From Panulirus ornatus (Eukaryota > Arthropoda > Malacostraca > Decapoda > Palinuridae): a stretch of DNA of 64,000 nt. Shown here in pieces: positions 10,939 through 21,888 of the stretch. The stretch is taken from the NCBI RefSeq assembly GCF_036320965.1, contig NC_092230.1:48100594-48164593 (forward strand), given 5' to 3'. Below the pieces are notes generated by a model. It was not told the origin of the DNA. It made no database searches and saw nothing but the letters and a program-made list of their open reading frames with translations. The position numbers and the translations under genes are program-made. Each line of letters starts with the position of its first letter. Position 1 is the first letter of the stretch.

Positions 10939-13900
10939 CTGGAAAGAATGCGTCTCGTGAGAAAAAATCTGGTTAGCTTAATTCATATATTATTTCAAGA
11001 TTAATACTAAGTGTAGTAACCTATGTGCTCTACATATACTTCCAAATTAAACAGAATCACATATTCTGTTGCCTTTCTTATACAAACTAATATGATGTTA
11101 TCTGCAGCATAACACTACCCCATCCAATTCTTTCACTAAATCTTATAAAACAAATGCAACCCTTCATATCCTTTCTTATTAGAAACATTTCTTATACCTA
11201 CATCATACATACTTTTGGATGTCTATATGAAATACAATGGTTATTATGCTTTCCCTACATCTTTCAATGGTTATTATGCTTTCCTGACATCTTTATACAG
11301 TAGTAATAATACTGCAAACTATCCTACTTCCATGCTCTTAATCCCATGAAATAATTTCTGAATACACAAAAAGCCATTTCTTCCTTCAAGGGAAACGAGG
11401 GCAGAGCTCTCTCTCAGGTTATATAACTGTCATCCATAATCCCAATGGTATGTACTGTGGTTTACCCAACATCTGCCTCTTACAACAAGATCATCATATG
11501 CTATCCATTGTTTGTTACTATCCCTGTTGCCATATCATGAATCCTATGCTATAAATACGTCACGTCAATGGCCCTAACTCATTCCAAATTCAAACGGAAC
11601 TAAGGAGAGTGGAGAAAGCAAGGAGTAAAAGTCTTTGACATTGAATATCACTTCATAATCAAATGTCATGAAAAATAAAGTATATTCATTTGATGGTAAT
11701 TTCCAACTTTTTGCAGTCATTCCAAATTTCTTGTGAAAGAAGAAAAAAGAAGTTCTATAAACTCTACGGACAGCAAAAGCTGAATATGAAAGTCCCCTAC
11801 CAAGTAACAATAAAAATTGAAAATAAAAGTGTATGAACTGTCATTTGATTTCACTTTCACTGGTCTGCAAATTCCTTATTTATCTAACTTTTCTTACTGT
11901 CATTACAATTCTGCCTTTTATTTTGAATCTTATCAAAATTGCTAATATCACTTTGTTAATATCAAATGTACAATTAAGTACATTAGTGTTCAGTAAAATA
12001 TTTATATCATATATAAGATCTAAACAAAATAAAAAGAGTGTGGTTGAGAGAACAGAAGAGGGTGTATTGAAATGGTTTGGACACATGGAGAGAATGAGTG
12101 AGGAAAGATTGACAAAGAAGATATATGTGTCAGAGGTGGAGGGAATGTGAAGTGGGAGACCAAATTGGAGGCAGAAGGATGGAATGAAAAAGATTTTGAG
12201 CAATTGAGGCCTAAACATACAGGAGGGTGAAAGGCGTGCAAGGAATAGAGTGAATTGGATTGATGTTGTATACCAGGGGTCGATGTGCTGTCAATGGACT
12301 GAACCAGGGCATGTGAAGCGTCTGGAGTAAACCATGGAAAGTTTTGTGGGGCCTGGATGTGGAAAGGGAGCTGTGGTTTCGGTGCATTACACATGACAGC
12401 TAGAGACTGAGTGTGAATGAATGTGGCCTTTGGTGTCTTGTCCTAGCACTTTTTTTTTTTTTAAAGAAGGAACAGACAAGGGAGCCAGGTGAGGATATTC
12501 CCTCAAAGGCCCAGTCCTCTGTTCTTAATGCTACCTTGCTAATGTGGGAAATGGCGAATAGTATGAAAGAAAAAGTGTATATATGTCTATGTATGTATAT
12601 GTATGTACATGTTGAAATGTAGAGATATGTATATGTGCATGTGTGGGCATTTATGTATTTACATGTGGATGTAGGGGGGTTGGGCCATTCTTATGTCTGT
12701 TTCCTTGTGCTATCTCGCTAACACAGGATATCTCGATGAAACATTGAGATCTACTTGAGAAGGTCCAATAAATAGCTATAAAGATGGCATTTAAGGGAGC
12801 TAGATTACAGGGACAGGTTAAAAGCTATGCTTGAATTTGCCTACAATGGCAAAGGAGGACAGGAGACATGAAAACAAGCTTAAAGATCCTACATAAAACT
12901 GAAAATGTTCAGAGTGAACAGTTGTTTGAAATCTATAAAGGGAGGATATATCAATCAAAATCTATAGAATAATAGCATGCTGTTTTGGAAGTGACTGACT
13001 GATACTAAGTTCTGAGCATCCAATATGAAAAGAAGTTGATCATACCACAGAAAAAAGTTCTAGAGCTGTCAAAGTAAGAAACATGTTATATATAATGTTT
13101 GAGAAGATTAGAATGAGATAAACAATAAAACTGTAAATGCAAACTATACAGACACTAAGTTGTAGGTCTATAAAAAAAAAGAATTGAAAGATGGGATCCT
13201 GCAAGTGCAAAATTCCCTCCCTGCTTTACACAAACAAATAAAAAATATGTGTAATTCCTCTAAGCAATTCTTACAAATCCTGTAGCATTGAGGACAGACT
13301 CAATGATGCCAGCTATGAAAGCAGCACAATTGATGGAACTCTTGTCACGAGGCACAGAAATGAAACGGTTGACCAGTGGCTCCTTCTCAATCAGGTAGTA
13401 AATACGCTCGTCATCTGTTGCTCGGTCCAGCTTATCAGCCTCTTTACCAAACAGCGACTGAAAAGAAGTTCAGTATTGAGACACAAAGGTATGAAATCAC
13501 ACACAGAAGAGCCATCTCAATCTAAAATGTTCACAAAACAAGGACAATTAGTGCACTTGACATATCTCTTTTACTGTTACCATAAGAGTCGAGAATCACC
13601 CAGTTACACATTTCTGTATCATGCTTTAATCTATCATGCATAAAATGGTTAGGAACAAAATTCATTTGAATTATCCCATTTTTGAGACTGCATGACAACA
13701 AGATCCATACTTAGACAGCAGGTACCTAAAAAATAGAGATCAAAAGTAATTTTGCCAATTACACTTTAGGATCTCAACACCTTTCCACAAGTGAAAACAA
13801 AAGCCTTAACTATAGTGGGCTACTGCTTAACATTAACCTTGCATTCCAATTACTCGTATTATTCTTAACCGAAACTTTCTATGCAGTACTTTTCAGTTAA

Positions 13901-16900
13901 GTAAAAATACTTTTCCCACTATACAAATGAAAGTATCATGTGTATAAACATGATAAGGGAATGTTTGGGTTATGTGTGAGAAATGTTAGGGAAAAGTGGT
14001 ATAATCTTATCACAGACCAATTGCACTTACTTTATTCATTCATCTATAATTACCCCAGGACCTCTTACTACGAAAGAGTCCTGGTGTTACCCAAACCCTT
14101 GCCAGAGGTGAACTCTCACTCACACTGTAACCTCATGTAGGCTTAGTCCAGTAACACCACCAGCTGTACTAGTACGATGATGTGATGTCACATTTTACCA
14201 CTATAGTTTATTCATTGTTAGTGTCATTTCATACCGCATATACTTTGTGTAATATTTAAGATGTGTTTCATAACACAAATAACAACTTAACAGTGACACA
14301 GCATGTGAAAGTAACTAAACCAATTACAATGTAGTATTATAATGCCTCAACCTGCCACAAAATATGTTTTAATATTTCTCAAAAGTCAAAATAAGCATCT
14401 TTACCTCCATCTTTCAGAACTGCCTTAGCCTATCTAGCCTGCATTATTATGCTTTAGTAATACTTCTACTTTACCAATTTCCAACAAATACTACTATGGT
14501 GTTGTATCCACAATGACCAATATGTATGTAAAAAAAAACGTGATAAAAACTCTCCTGCTTAATGTAAAGAAAGAAACAAGGAGAGACATTCCTTTCTCAT
14601 ATTTAAGGTCTTGTCTTAAACATGTAAATAATGCAGAAAAGTGCATGCAGCAACCCAAGGGAAAGAATATTCAAGTTTACCACCAAAATTTATGAAAAAA
14701 AAAAAGGAGGCAGAATATGAAAATGCCAGGTTTAGAAACTGAATTTTGCTGCATCAAGATCTTAATGCAATTTCTTTGAGTGGATTGAAGAAGGTTCATA
14801 AACCTGGACATTGAATCATAATAAAGACCTATGTTACAATCACTGGACCTAAAAATCAGGAGAGAGCTGCGAAGATCAACCACAGGATCTGTGAAGAATA
14901 TTGAGGTAAACAGACTTCATACAAAACTAATGGGGCCAGTGGACTTTTCCTCTGGGTTGCTTCTCTCCCTCAAAGACAGGTGAAAGTTGCACTCCTTTGA
15001 CCCACATAGCTGTCTTTTCTTTCTGCCTGACCTACATATGGACTGCTGGCATTCTATCCACAAACATACAATCTCTCCTTGTCACAAATAACACCTGACA
15101 ACACTGAACTCGCATAACTCATTCTTCATAACTCTATATTTCCTTCACTGAGTACTATGTGCTAGCCCTGCCTTTTGGCAAAATGGTAGGAGCAATGGGC
15201 AGAAGAAGTGGGTAGGAATGTTAAACAAGAGCACTAGTAAAAACATTAGGTAGAAGTAATAGGCAAGAAAATAAGGTAGGAGCATTAGGTAGCGACAGTA
15301 TGTTGGAATATCAAGCAGGAACATAAGGTAAAAGTAGCTGGTAGGAACATTAAGTAGGAGTAACTGAAAGCTCTATGCTAAAGTTACCCTCTGATAGTCA
15401 CCTGTTAAGGGCAAAGCAATAAAGGCTATGAAGCAGCACTGGAGTTCAAAAGTTATGCACACTCTTTGCCATGGCCACCCTCTTGAGGGAGTTCCTAAAG
15501 GGAATGGGCATCAAAGATATAGATAGATAAACAGATAGGCTTCATTATATACTTTACCTTCCACAGTGTTCCTTTCACAAACAGAAGAATGTTGAGAAGC
15601 TTTGTTTCCCGTTTATAGTTGCGCTCCCTTACAAAAAGGAGTTCTACCATCCTGATCCCTACACGTTGACCCAACTCTGATAATCTGGCAATCAAAAGTA
15701 TCATATATAAGTATAAACAGTTATAATGCACATCATATCATATTCATCTGTACATCTATTATGTTAACTTTAATGTTAACAAAAAGTCAGTCTAATACAA
15801 AAAGAAGACAATAAAATGCACAATGGCATAATACAAAAAGTCCAAATCATGATAATGTAAATCACATTATATATATACACTCCAGAGTCCTTTTTTTACT
15901 ATTTGAAAAATGGAACTGGGCTTTTCAAATTGGAAAAACTAGTGTAATTTTCCATTAACCTATAAAAATAGAAGCAAGTTTAAAATAAGGACTCAAGTTT
16001 TATGACAGAACTTTATTTCTGTAAATCAAGACTTCTTTACATATAGTACTATAAATAAAGAACACTCTTCCTTTTAGATTTTCAACCTTTTAATCATCCA
16101 ACCAATTTTCTCTCCATGCTTGTAGCCTGCTATTTTCCAAGCTGTACCAGAAACATATCTCTCCTTATAGAAAGAGAAATAAACATATTCAAAAGCAAAA
16201 CAGCCATGCAAAATCCACAGACATGCTGTAATAGCATCAATATAATAAATAACAGTGGTGTTACCACCATATATTTCTTCTTCTGTAGGATGCTCCAGTC
16301 ACGGACTAAAGTCCACATTAAGGATAGGCCATTATAGAAATACAGAGAGGTTAATGAAAAGAAAAAAGAAGAGGCAAGGAAAAGTATTCATGAATTTTGG
16401 AGGGAGTGAAAAACCTGTATTTCAAATGCGCCAAGTCATAGTAATTGGGAAAGACATGAGAGGGTAGAGCTCCCAAGCTTCAAGGTGAAAAGAAAGAAAT
16501 TTATCAAAATGGCCCACACTTGAGTTGCTGAATGCTACACGGTAATCATGTGATGTTGCAGCTTGCTAAATACTGCATGGTCTAGCTAGTAGTGGAGGCA
16601 CACAAGCAGCCAGCTCTCAGAAGCAAAAACCAAAATAATACCTATAGAAGATGGAAAGTGAACCAACATGTGGTGTAGGGTAAATGGGTCAAGTTTAGAA
16701 GTTAGCCTGGGAGAGTTTACAAGCTGAACTGCTTTCAAGTAAGAATGCAGAGCTAGAATCCCCCCAGATGTGACAGCAGTACTCCATACAAGGATGCATC
16801 AATCCTTTGCATAAATGGAGCAACTGTTCAGAAGAGAAGAAATTTCAACACCTATACAAGACTCCCAGTTTAGCTATTTCTGAATGTTGGGTTTCCAAGA

Positions 16901-19900
16901 AAGAGAGGATGTTATAGTTATAAAAAACATGTTCATTAAATCACAAGGTGGAATTACAGAAATGTCAATGTAGATAAAAAAAAAAGCTGTGAGGAATTTT
17001 CGAGAGAAGGTCTTAGAGGCATTAAACTTAACCAGATTTTGTCTACCCCACTGAGATATTCTGTCCAAGTCTTAGTTAACTGAGAAAGTTGTGTAAAGAC
17101 AAGAAGCACATCAAATGAGAGAAGAAGGAACAGAATTGAAGGATTTGGAAGGATGCCAATGCTAGTCATCAATGTATGAATGCATTTGGTTATTTGTGGA
17201 AGAAAGAAAATTACTGATAAAAAGGAGAAAAATTGTAGGAGACATGACAGAACATTGAGGGACACTGCTGTTGAAGGAGAAAAGAGGGGGAGGCTGATCC
17301 ACCAATAAACATGGAGATAGATTGGCCAAAGAGGGAGCTTGATATAGAGGAACAAAGAGAGGGAAGGAAGGCAAAAGAGGGGATATGTCATGGGCAACTA
17401 CAAAGGATTCCCTAAAATCTTTCAGGGATGATGACCAGTAATCATTAAGATAGGAAAGAATATCATCAGTGGATCCTGCCTTATAGAAGCCATACTGATG
17501 ATCAGAGAAAATACTCGTTTTGCCATTAGTTTTTCCATCTTTTGTGCTGATGTTATTCTCATTTATTTTTACCTTATCATCAGTATGATCTATACAGTGT
17601 ATATAAACTTCATCATTACCATTTATAAAGATATTCTAGATACCATATATATATTTTTTCATATAAAACCTAAGTACCTTTCCCACCTGAGAGAAGTACC
17701 ATCAGAAACAAATGAACAATGACCTCCCTTGTACACTTCCAAGTACAATGCACTAGACCCAGAGCCCATCATTTATAACTAATCCCCACAGACCACCCCA
17801 TGGTTTAACTTCACCATCTCATCTACCTGGTCCAGCCCACTTACAGCATGTTGCCCATCTTCCCATGTAATGCATCCATACAGTTCATTCTAAACAATGT
17901 AAACCCCTCATCTTCTTGAAAGTTTAGGCCTCCATAACCTTATCCTTTTCTCTCCTTATACGTCTCTCCTTATACACCTACCTTACCCTATGCTCCCACC
18001 ACTCTTAAACTAATATCCTAGTTATCAATCTTTCTCCACTCATCCTCTTCATATGTTTGAACCTATTCAGCACACTCTGGTAAGCCCTCTCAATCAGACT
18101 GCAATTATTACAACACCACTCCCTGACAATGACATTCATTGCAAGATTAATCAAATTCATTAAATGATCAATACATGTCACACCACATATCATCCTCAGG
18201 CATTTCACTTTCAAAATATCATCCACTTCCTTTACTTTGTATCCAGTGCCCTACATTCACATCAGAACAGCACTGTCAGGACTACTATGCCCCCCAAACA
18301 TACCCGTCTTTACCTTTACACTGTGCACTCAGGACCTTAGCCTCTTCTATCATTCTGTTACTCACCTCTGCCCCTATGTTTCCATCAACAGAAACGGAAA
18401 TTCTGAGTAAGGAAAAAATCTTTATATAACTGCAGATGCCTCCCTCTCATGCCTGAAGGGTAAGTAAGCTTGATGTTCTGTGAAGGCCCCTCCCCCCTTC
18501 CCCATTATGCTAACCCAGAAATTACCCTGGATTTTGTGGCAGGAAATCGTCATCCACATATAAACAGGTGGGATGGTTGTCAAGGCATATGCATGAATAT
18601 GAGTGGAGAAATTCAAGGGTTAATTTCCATTCTTGAATTTATGTTCTCTGTTAGTATTAGAGGTGGGCGAGCTGAATGCAACTGGGTGATGTGGTAGTTC
18701 AGGGTGTAGTTAGGGGGCATGTGATACCCACCGTGAATGAAAACAATGAGCCGCTTGTGGAGTTGTGTGATTGAGGATACCAAATTTAAAGAAAGAGACA
18801 TACATATAGCCAGCACCAAAAGTTACGTCAACAGCTGAAAAAAAACTTTTTTATGGTTAAGTGGCATAAAAAACGTAATTAACGCTTAACATAATTAATA
18901 CTTTGTTACACTCCCCTTCCTCTTGAAGCAGTCCTGTCGCCTGACAGGAACTCCATCTCATGATTATTGAGTAGCTCTGGGAAAACTACTCCACAGCTGC
19001 TTACCACAGCCAAAGCTTTGATACAGAAGACATGTCCATATCCTGTAGCTGTTACTTCTCGATGGACCACAGGTTTTAGTTAGGTTTAGGATAGGGCTGT
19101 TTCCTGGCCTGTCCTTGAAATAATTCACCTCTATCATTCAGCCACTGTGTAACAAAGCCAGGAGTGTGGCAAGGAGCTCCATCCTGCATAAATATTTTTG
19201 CCTTTGCAGTGATTCATGTAAATGGTCTGCAAATAAATTCAAGTATACTACATGGTTCACTTTCACATTCTTGTTCAAGATTTTCTAATCATCACCACAA
19301 CAGCTGAAACAGCCCCAAACAATAAGGGGAGGAGGGCGTTTTACAGATTTTTCTGTGCACTGTGACAAGTGCAGGTCTAAGTTAGGTGGAATGCACACCC
19401 TCCCTCTGACGTTTTCAGTCACAGGAAACGTTGACTTGTCACCCCACAACATGGTTCCCCATGTTTCCTGATCCTAAACACAATAGTTCCTGCACAATTT
19501 CACATCTCTATCCATATAAGTGGCAGTCAATAGAAGTTTACCTTGGGAATGAAAACTATGAAACGCCTAGTCATTATGAAATAACTCCTGAACACTCCTT
19601 AGCGAGATATGTTTGAGCAAGTTAGGGTTCTTCAGCTTGATTTCACTTGCTGTTAGGGATGGGCAGGCTTTAATTTGTCTTGCAATCACCTTAAACGTCC
19701 TAGGAAATGTTAATTTTGCTTTTCAGACTTAGGAAGAGGAGCTGGTAAAACAGGCTCCCCTCATTCCATAAATCATTTCACCAACCTTTGGATACTTCAC
19801 TGGCAGACAACTGTTTGTTCTGTAATCTATTTCAAATCAATCACTGGTTTGTATAAAGCTATCACTGCTGCAATGCCCTCCTTTGTAGTAACTCTTCTGG

Positions 19901-21888
19901 GCATAATATGATGGCACAAGAGTTAAATTATACAGAGAAAAAATACCCGACACATGGAGACAAACACAACAGACACGAGCCTCATGACTGCTAAACACAA
20001 ACTGATGGTTATGATGCCTTATCACTTTATTTACCAAACATATGATTAGTCCTCTCAATGCATGACATACTATATTACAATTGCCAGATATCTCTATATG
20101 AAATATAAAACGATTTTCATAATAAGTCAACAGCCCCTTTGCACCTAAACTTTTAGGGTCCATGGGAATTATCAGAATATGCTATAACTGATAGTTGTAT
20201 GAAAGAGAAACTTGGATGTAAAAATGCTGAAAAGGAGGAACTGTAGGGATGTCTGATAACTTCTTAGTGTGGCTGAGTGTGACAGTTTGTTGTGGCTTTA
20301 GGAAAAGTAGAAAAATCATGGGTAGGAAAACAAAGTAAGCTTGAAAAAAATGTTGGGTGAAGAATAACAAAAGATAAGAGTAAGCATAATAAGGGGAGTG
20401 GGCAAGGAATGGAAAATACTCAAAGCAGCATTACTTACATAAGCATGAGAGAAGAATGGAACATATTTAGGGAAGCACTGCTTATGTGTGCAAATGAAGT
20501 GTGTGGCATGAGGAAGGCGAGATGATAGTATATAAGGAAGAGTGGTAAGTGGTGGGATGAGGAAGTTAAGCTGCAAGTGGAGAAAGAAAGAGAGACAGAG
20601 AGAGATGTATATGTGATTCCTGCAAGAAATGAATGTGAATAGTTCTGAAATGTACAGAAGAAAGCAGCAAGAGGCCAAGACAGTGGAGAAACATAAAGAG
20701 GACAAATGACATGAGTTGAGAGAGTACTTGCAAACTTCAGGGAGAATAAGAAAATGTTAGGAAGGATGAGTTTAATGTAAGGACAAGAGAACAAATAGTA
20801 GCATCAGTAATGGGAGTAAATGGGGAAGAGGAACAAGGCAAAGAAAAGGTAAAGAAGAGTTAGAGAGAGTATTTTCAAGGTATGATAAATGTGACGGATG
20901 ATATGGTGGCAAATGCAAGGTGTCTGGGACATGGAGGTATCCAGAGTGAATTGTTTCCAAATTGTTTAGTGAAACAAGAAGTAGTCAAAGCTTTGCATAT
21001 GATGAAATGTGGCATAGCAGCTATATTAGATGGGAATGTAGTTGAACTTCTTAAGAAAGAGGGTAAAAGTGTTGTTAACTGGTTATTCAGGATTTTCAAT
21101 GTCAGTATGGCTCCAGGTGAGGTGCCTATGGACTGAAAAAAATGCCTGTATGGCATCATATATAAAGGCAAAGGGAACAGTAGTTAATGCTCAAATTACA
21201 GATGAACTGTACAAGTCTGTAAAGTAAAATTGGTAAATTGTATGAGAGAGCTGAGATTGCATGCACAAGAACAGAAAAGGGTAGAAGTGTTGGAAATGAA
21301 ATATCTGGGGGCTATATATGTGGTATGGTATACTTTGATCATGCAAGGAATGACATTATAAGAGAGGTGAGACAGAAAATGTAGCCTGTAGGAGAGATAT
21401 GACGCAAATGTGCTGAAGACATAAGGAGTGGATAGGCAAAGACTGACTGACTAGGAGGGTCTACACATTAAAAGTGCTTTCACAGGCATTTAAGGCTCAT
21501 CTAATATCAAAAATTTAAAAGAACAATGCAGGTCCTTGATTATGATCCAACAAGAACTCTTTTGTACTTATGGACACATCAAAAGAACAATGTAAAAGAA
21601 CAATGTAAGTCCTTAATTATGATCCAACAAGAACTCTTTTATACTAATGGGCACATCAAAAGAGAAATGAGATAGAAGATGTGAAGACAGAAGAGTAGCA
21701 AAACACCAATACACGTGCTCTTTTTTCTAAACTTACTTGTTATGTAACTCGTTGACACTAGTCACACGGTTATGGGAGTACTGCACCATCTCAGAGAAGA
21801 GCAAAGCATATGCCGTTAGGCTCACCTCAGTCTTGCCTCGACTTAGGGACTTGTCAAGGATGCTAGGGCGTTGTTTGCTGCTACTCAT
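10840..21888 (-). CDS. TRAPPC5: TRAPPC5, trafficking protein particle complex subunit 5 (whole gene, 4 coding exons)
   Basis: TRAPPC5 (Trs31/Bet3 family) is a core subunit of the TRAPP complexes, the Rab exchange factors and tethers of ER-to-Golgi and Golgi traffic. It is a cytosolic peripheral protein with the Bet3-like alpha/beta fold. Four exons (21737-21888, 15558-15684, 13275-13457, 10840-10938) join in phases 2, 0 and 0 to give 186 residues, against 188 in human. Conserved blocks include RGKTEVSLTAYALLFSEMVQ, RNYKRETKLLNILLFVKGTL, SLFGKEADKLDRATDDE, PLVNRFISVPRD, NCAAFIAGIIESVLN and the C-terminus KVTALWHKGTTFMIKFDDG to LEGR. An acceptor-like TTTACAG five bases before the ATG suggests a further non-coding 5' exon. 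All introns carry transposon debris. Confidence 0.95.
11574..12029. other. TRAPPC5 intron 3, no recognised feature
   Basis: AT-rich intronic sequence. The short frames on both strands do not resemble known proteins. 10939-11573 is similar, with only a short duplicated segment (ATGGTTATTATGCTTTCC, near 11237 and 11268). Confidence 0.4.
12030..12450 (+). mobile_element. RTE-like LINE 3' end fragment
   Basis: Encodes KKSVVERTEEGVLKWFGHME and RMSEERLTKKIYVSEVEGM, then a stop. The non-coding 3' tail follows (GGGGCCTGGATGTGGAAAGG, TTTCGGTGCATTACACATGA). It is homologous to 397-700 in inverted orientation and lies in TRAPPC5 intron 3, antisense to the gene. Confidence 0.8.
12451..12750 (+). repeat. 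SINE-like repeats R1 (3' half) and R2 joined by microsatellite
   Basis: 12460-12570 carries AAGAAGGAACAGACAAGGGA to GAAATGGCGAATAGTATGAA (family R1). A TATG/TGTA microsatellite follows, then the R2 terminus GTTGGGCCATTCTTATGTCT and TTCCTTGTGCTATCTCGCTA. The LINE end, R1 and R2 occur in the same order as inverted at 1-400, so they travel together or insert preferentially into each other. Confidence 0.6.
12751..13274. other. TRAPPC5 intron 3, possible old repeat remnant
   Basis: 12750-13150 has short coding-like stretches such as ATTGAGATCTACTTGAGAAG and TAGATTACAGGGACAGGT, which might be an old LINE or recombinase scrap. No continuous frame is present. Confidence 0.25.
13275..13457 (-). CDS. 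TRAPPC5: TRAPPC5 coding exon 3
   Basis: Acceptor ACTTCTTTTCAG and donor TTT|GTAAGAATT. It has 61 in-phase codons starting SLFGKEADKLDRATDDERIY and ending ESVLNATGF. It is the most conserved part of the protein. Confidence 0.95.
13458..14934. other. TRAPPC5 intron 2, no recognised feature
   Basis: AT-rich intron without a convincing repeat or frame. Confidence 0.4.
14935..15530 (-). repeat. Dispersed interspersed repeat (family R3), inverted copy
   Basis: Inverted relative of 2550-3060. It has CCCTGCCTTTTGGCAAAATG, runs of TAGGAGCATTAGGTAG-type short repeats, CATGGCCACCCTCTTGAGGG and AGTTCCTAAAGGGAATGGGC, then ATAGATAGATAAACAGATAG. The internal part is a degenerate short tandem (GGTAGGAACATTAAGTAGGA and variants). 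It ends 27 bases from TRAPPC5 exon 2. Confidence 0.6.
15558..15684 (-). CDS. TRAPPC5: TRAPPC5 coding exon 2
   Basis: Acceptor TTTTGATTGCCAG and donor TGGAAG|GTAAAGTAT. It completes a lysine codon split with exon 1, then reads LSELGQRVGIRMVELLFVRE and continues to VKGTLWK. The phases match both neighbours. Confidence 0.95.
15685..16299. other. TRAPPC5 intron 1 (3' part), no recognised feature
   Basis: AT-rich. No convincing frame or repeat. Confidence 0.4.
16300..17510 (-). mobile_element. Degenerate Jockey-like LINE, RT C-terminal half
   Basis: On the minus strand, read right to left, one finds SSVPQCSVMSPTIFLLFISN, a YIDD box (HSYIDD, near 17162), then DRISQWGRQNLVKFNASKT (near 17010-17068), SSLSWKPNIQK, and farther on a degenerate terminal part with GSLSIFYRYYFGFC and LAACVPPLLAR-like residues. 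This order and spacing are those of Jockey-clade reverse transcriptases. Frames are broken by several indels. It differs from the RTE-like family elsewhere in the window. It lies in TRAPPC5 intron 1 in the same orientation as the gene. Confidence 0.7.
17740..18410 (-). mobile_element. Degenerate RTE-like LINE fragment
   Basis: The minus strand encodes KVKCLRMICGVTCIDHLMN and VLNRFKHMKRMSGERLITRI, diverged forms of the post-RT motifs. The 3' tail blocks lie at 17740-17900 (GACCACCCCATGGTTTAAC, CAGCATGTTGCCC). It is much more diverged than the copy at 397-906. Confidence 0.6.
18411..18899. other. TRAPPC5 intron 1, no recognised feature
   Basis: No gene. It may contain the flank or terminal repeat of the adjacent Tc1/mariner remnant but I could not define an inverted repeat. 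Confidence 0.3.
18900..19800 (-). pseudogene. Tc1/mariner-type transposase remnant
   Basis: Reading the minus strand, the N-terminal helix-turn-helix part has VIARQIKACPSLTASEIKLK and then NPNLLKHISLRSVQELFH (about 19560-19700). Next come MLWGDKSTFPVTENVRGRV and PPPLIVWGCFS (19280-19470), and then AKIFMQDGAPCHTPGFVTQW and LNDRGELFQ (about 19130-19200). These are the HTH, WxDES-like and QDGAPCHT landmarks of the IS630/Tc1/mariner DDE superfamily. Frameshifts and stops separate the blocks, so it is inactive. Terminal repeats were not identified. Confidence 0.75.
19801..20290. other. TRAPPC5 intron 1, no recognised feature
   Basis: One 108-codon minus-strand frame (19837-20163) has no recognisable domain and is probably chance. 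Confidence 0.35.
20291..21480 (+). mobile_element. Degenerate RTE-like LINE, linker and N-terminal RT part
   Basis: 20291-20880 matches the pre-RT linker also visible at 31540-32100. 20880-21230 encodes MKCGIAAILDGNVVELLKKE, GKSVVNWLFRIFNV and a degenerate GEVPMD, the conserved start of the polymerase domain. The rest is frameshifted. It is antisense to TRAPPC5 within intron 1. Confidence 0.7.
21515..21670. repeat. Tandem duplication of about 66 bp
   Basis: CCTTGATTATGATCCAACAA followed by GAACTCTTTTGTACTTATGG recurs as CCTTAATTATGATCCAACAA and GAACTCTTTTATACTAATGG. It lies about 70 bases downstream (in gene sense) of TRAPPC5 exon 1. Confidence 0.7.
21737..21888 (-). CDS. TRAPPC5: TRAPPC5 coding exon 1
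   Basis: ATG at 21886-21888 starts MSSSKQRPSILDKSLSRGKT, continues EVSLTAYALLFSEMVQYSHN and ends with AAC AA|GTAAGTTT in phase 2. This ATG gives an N-terminus of the family's usual length. The bases just upstream (CATTTACAG) look like a 3' splice site, implying a 5' UTR exon further right. Confidence 0.95.
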
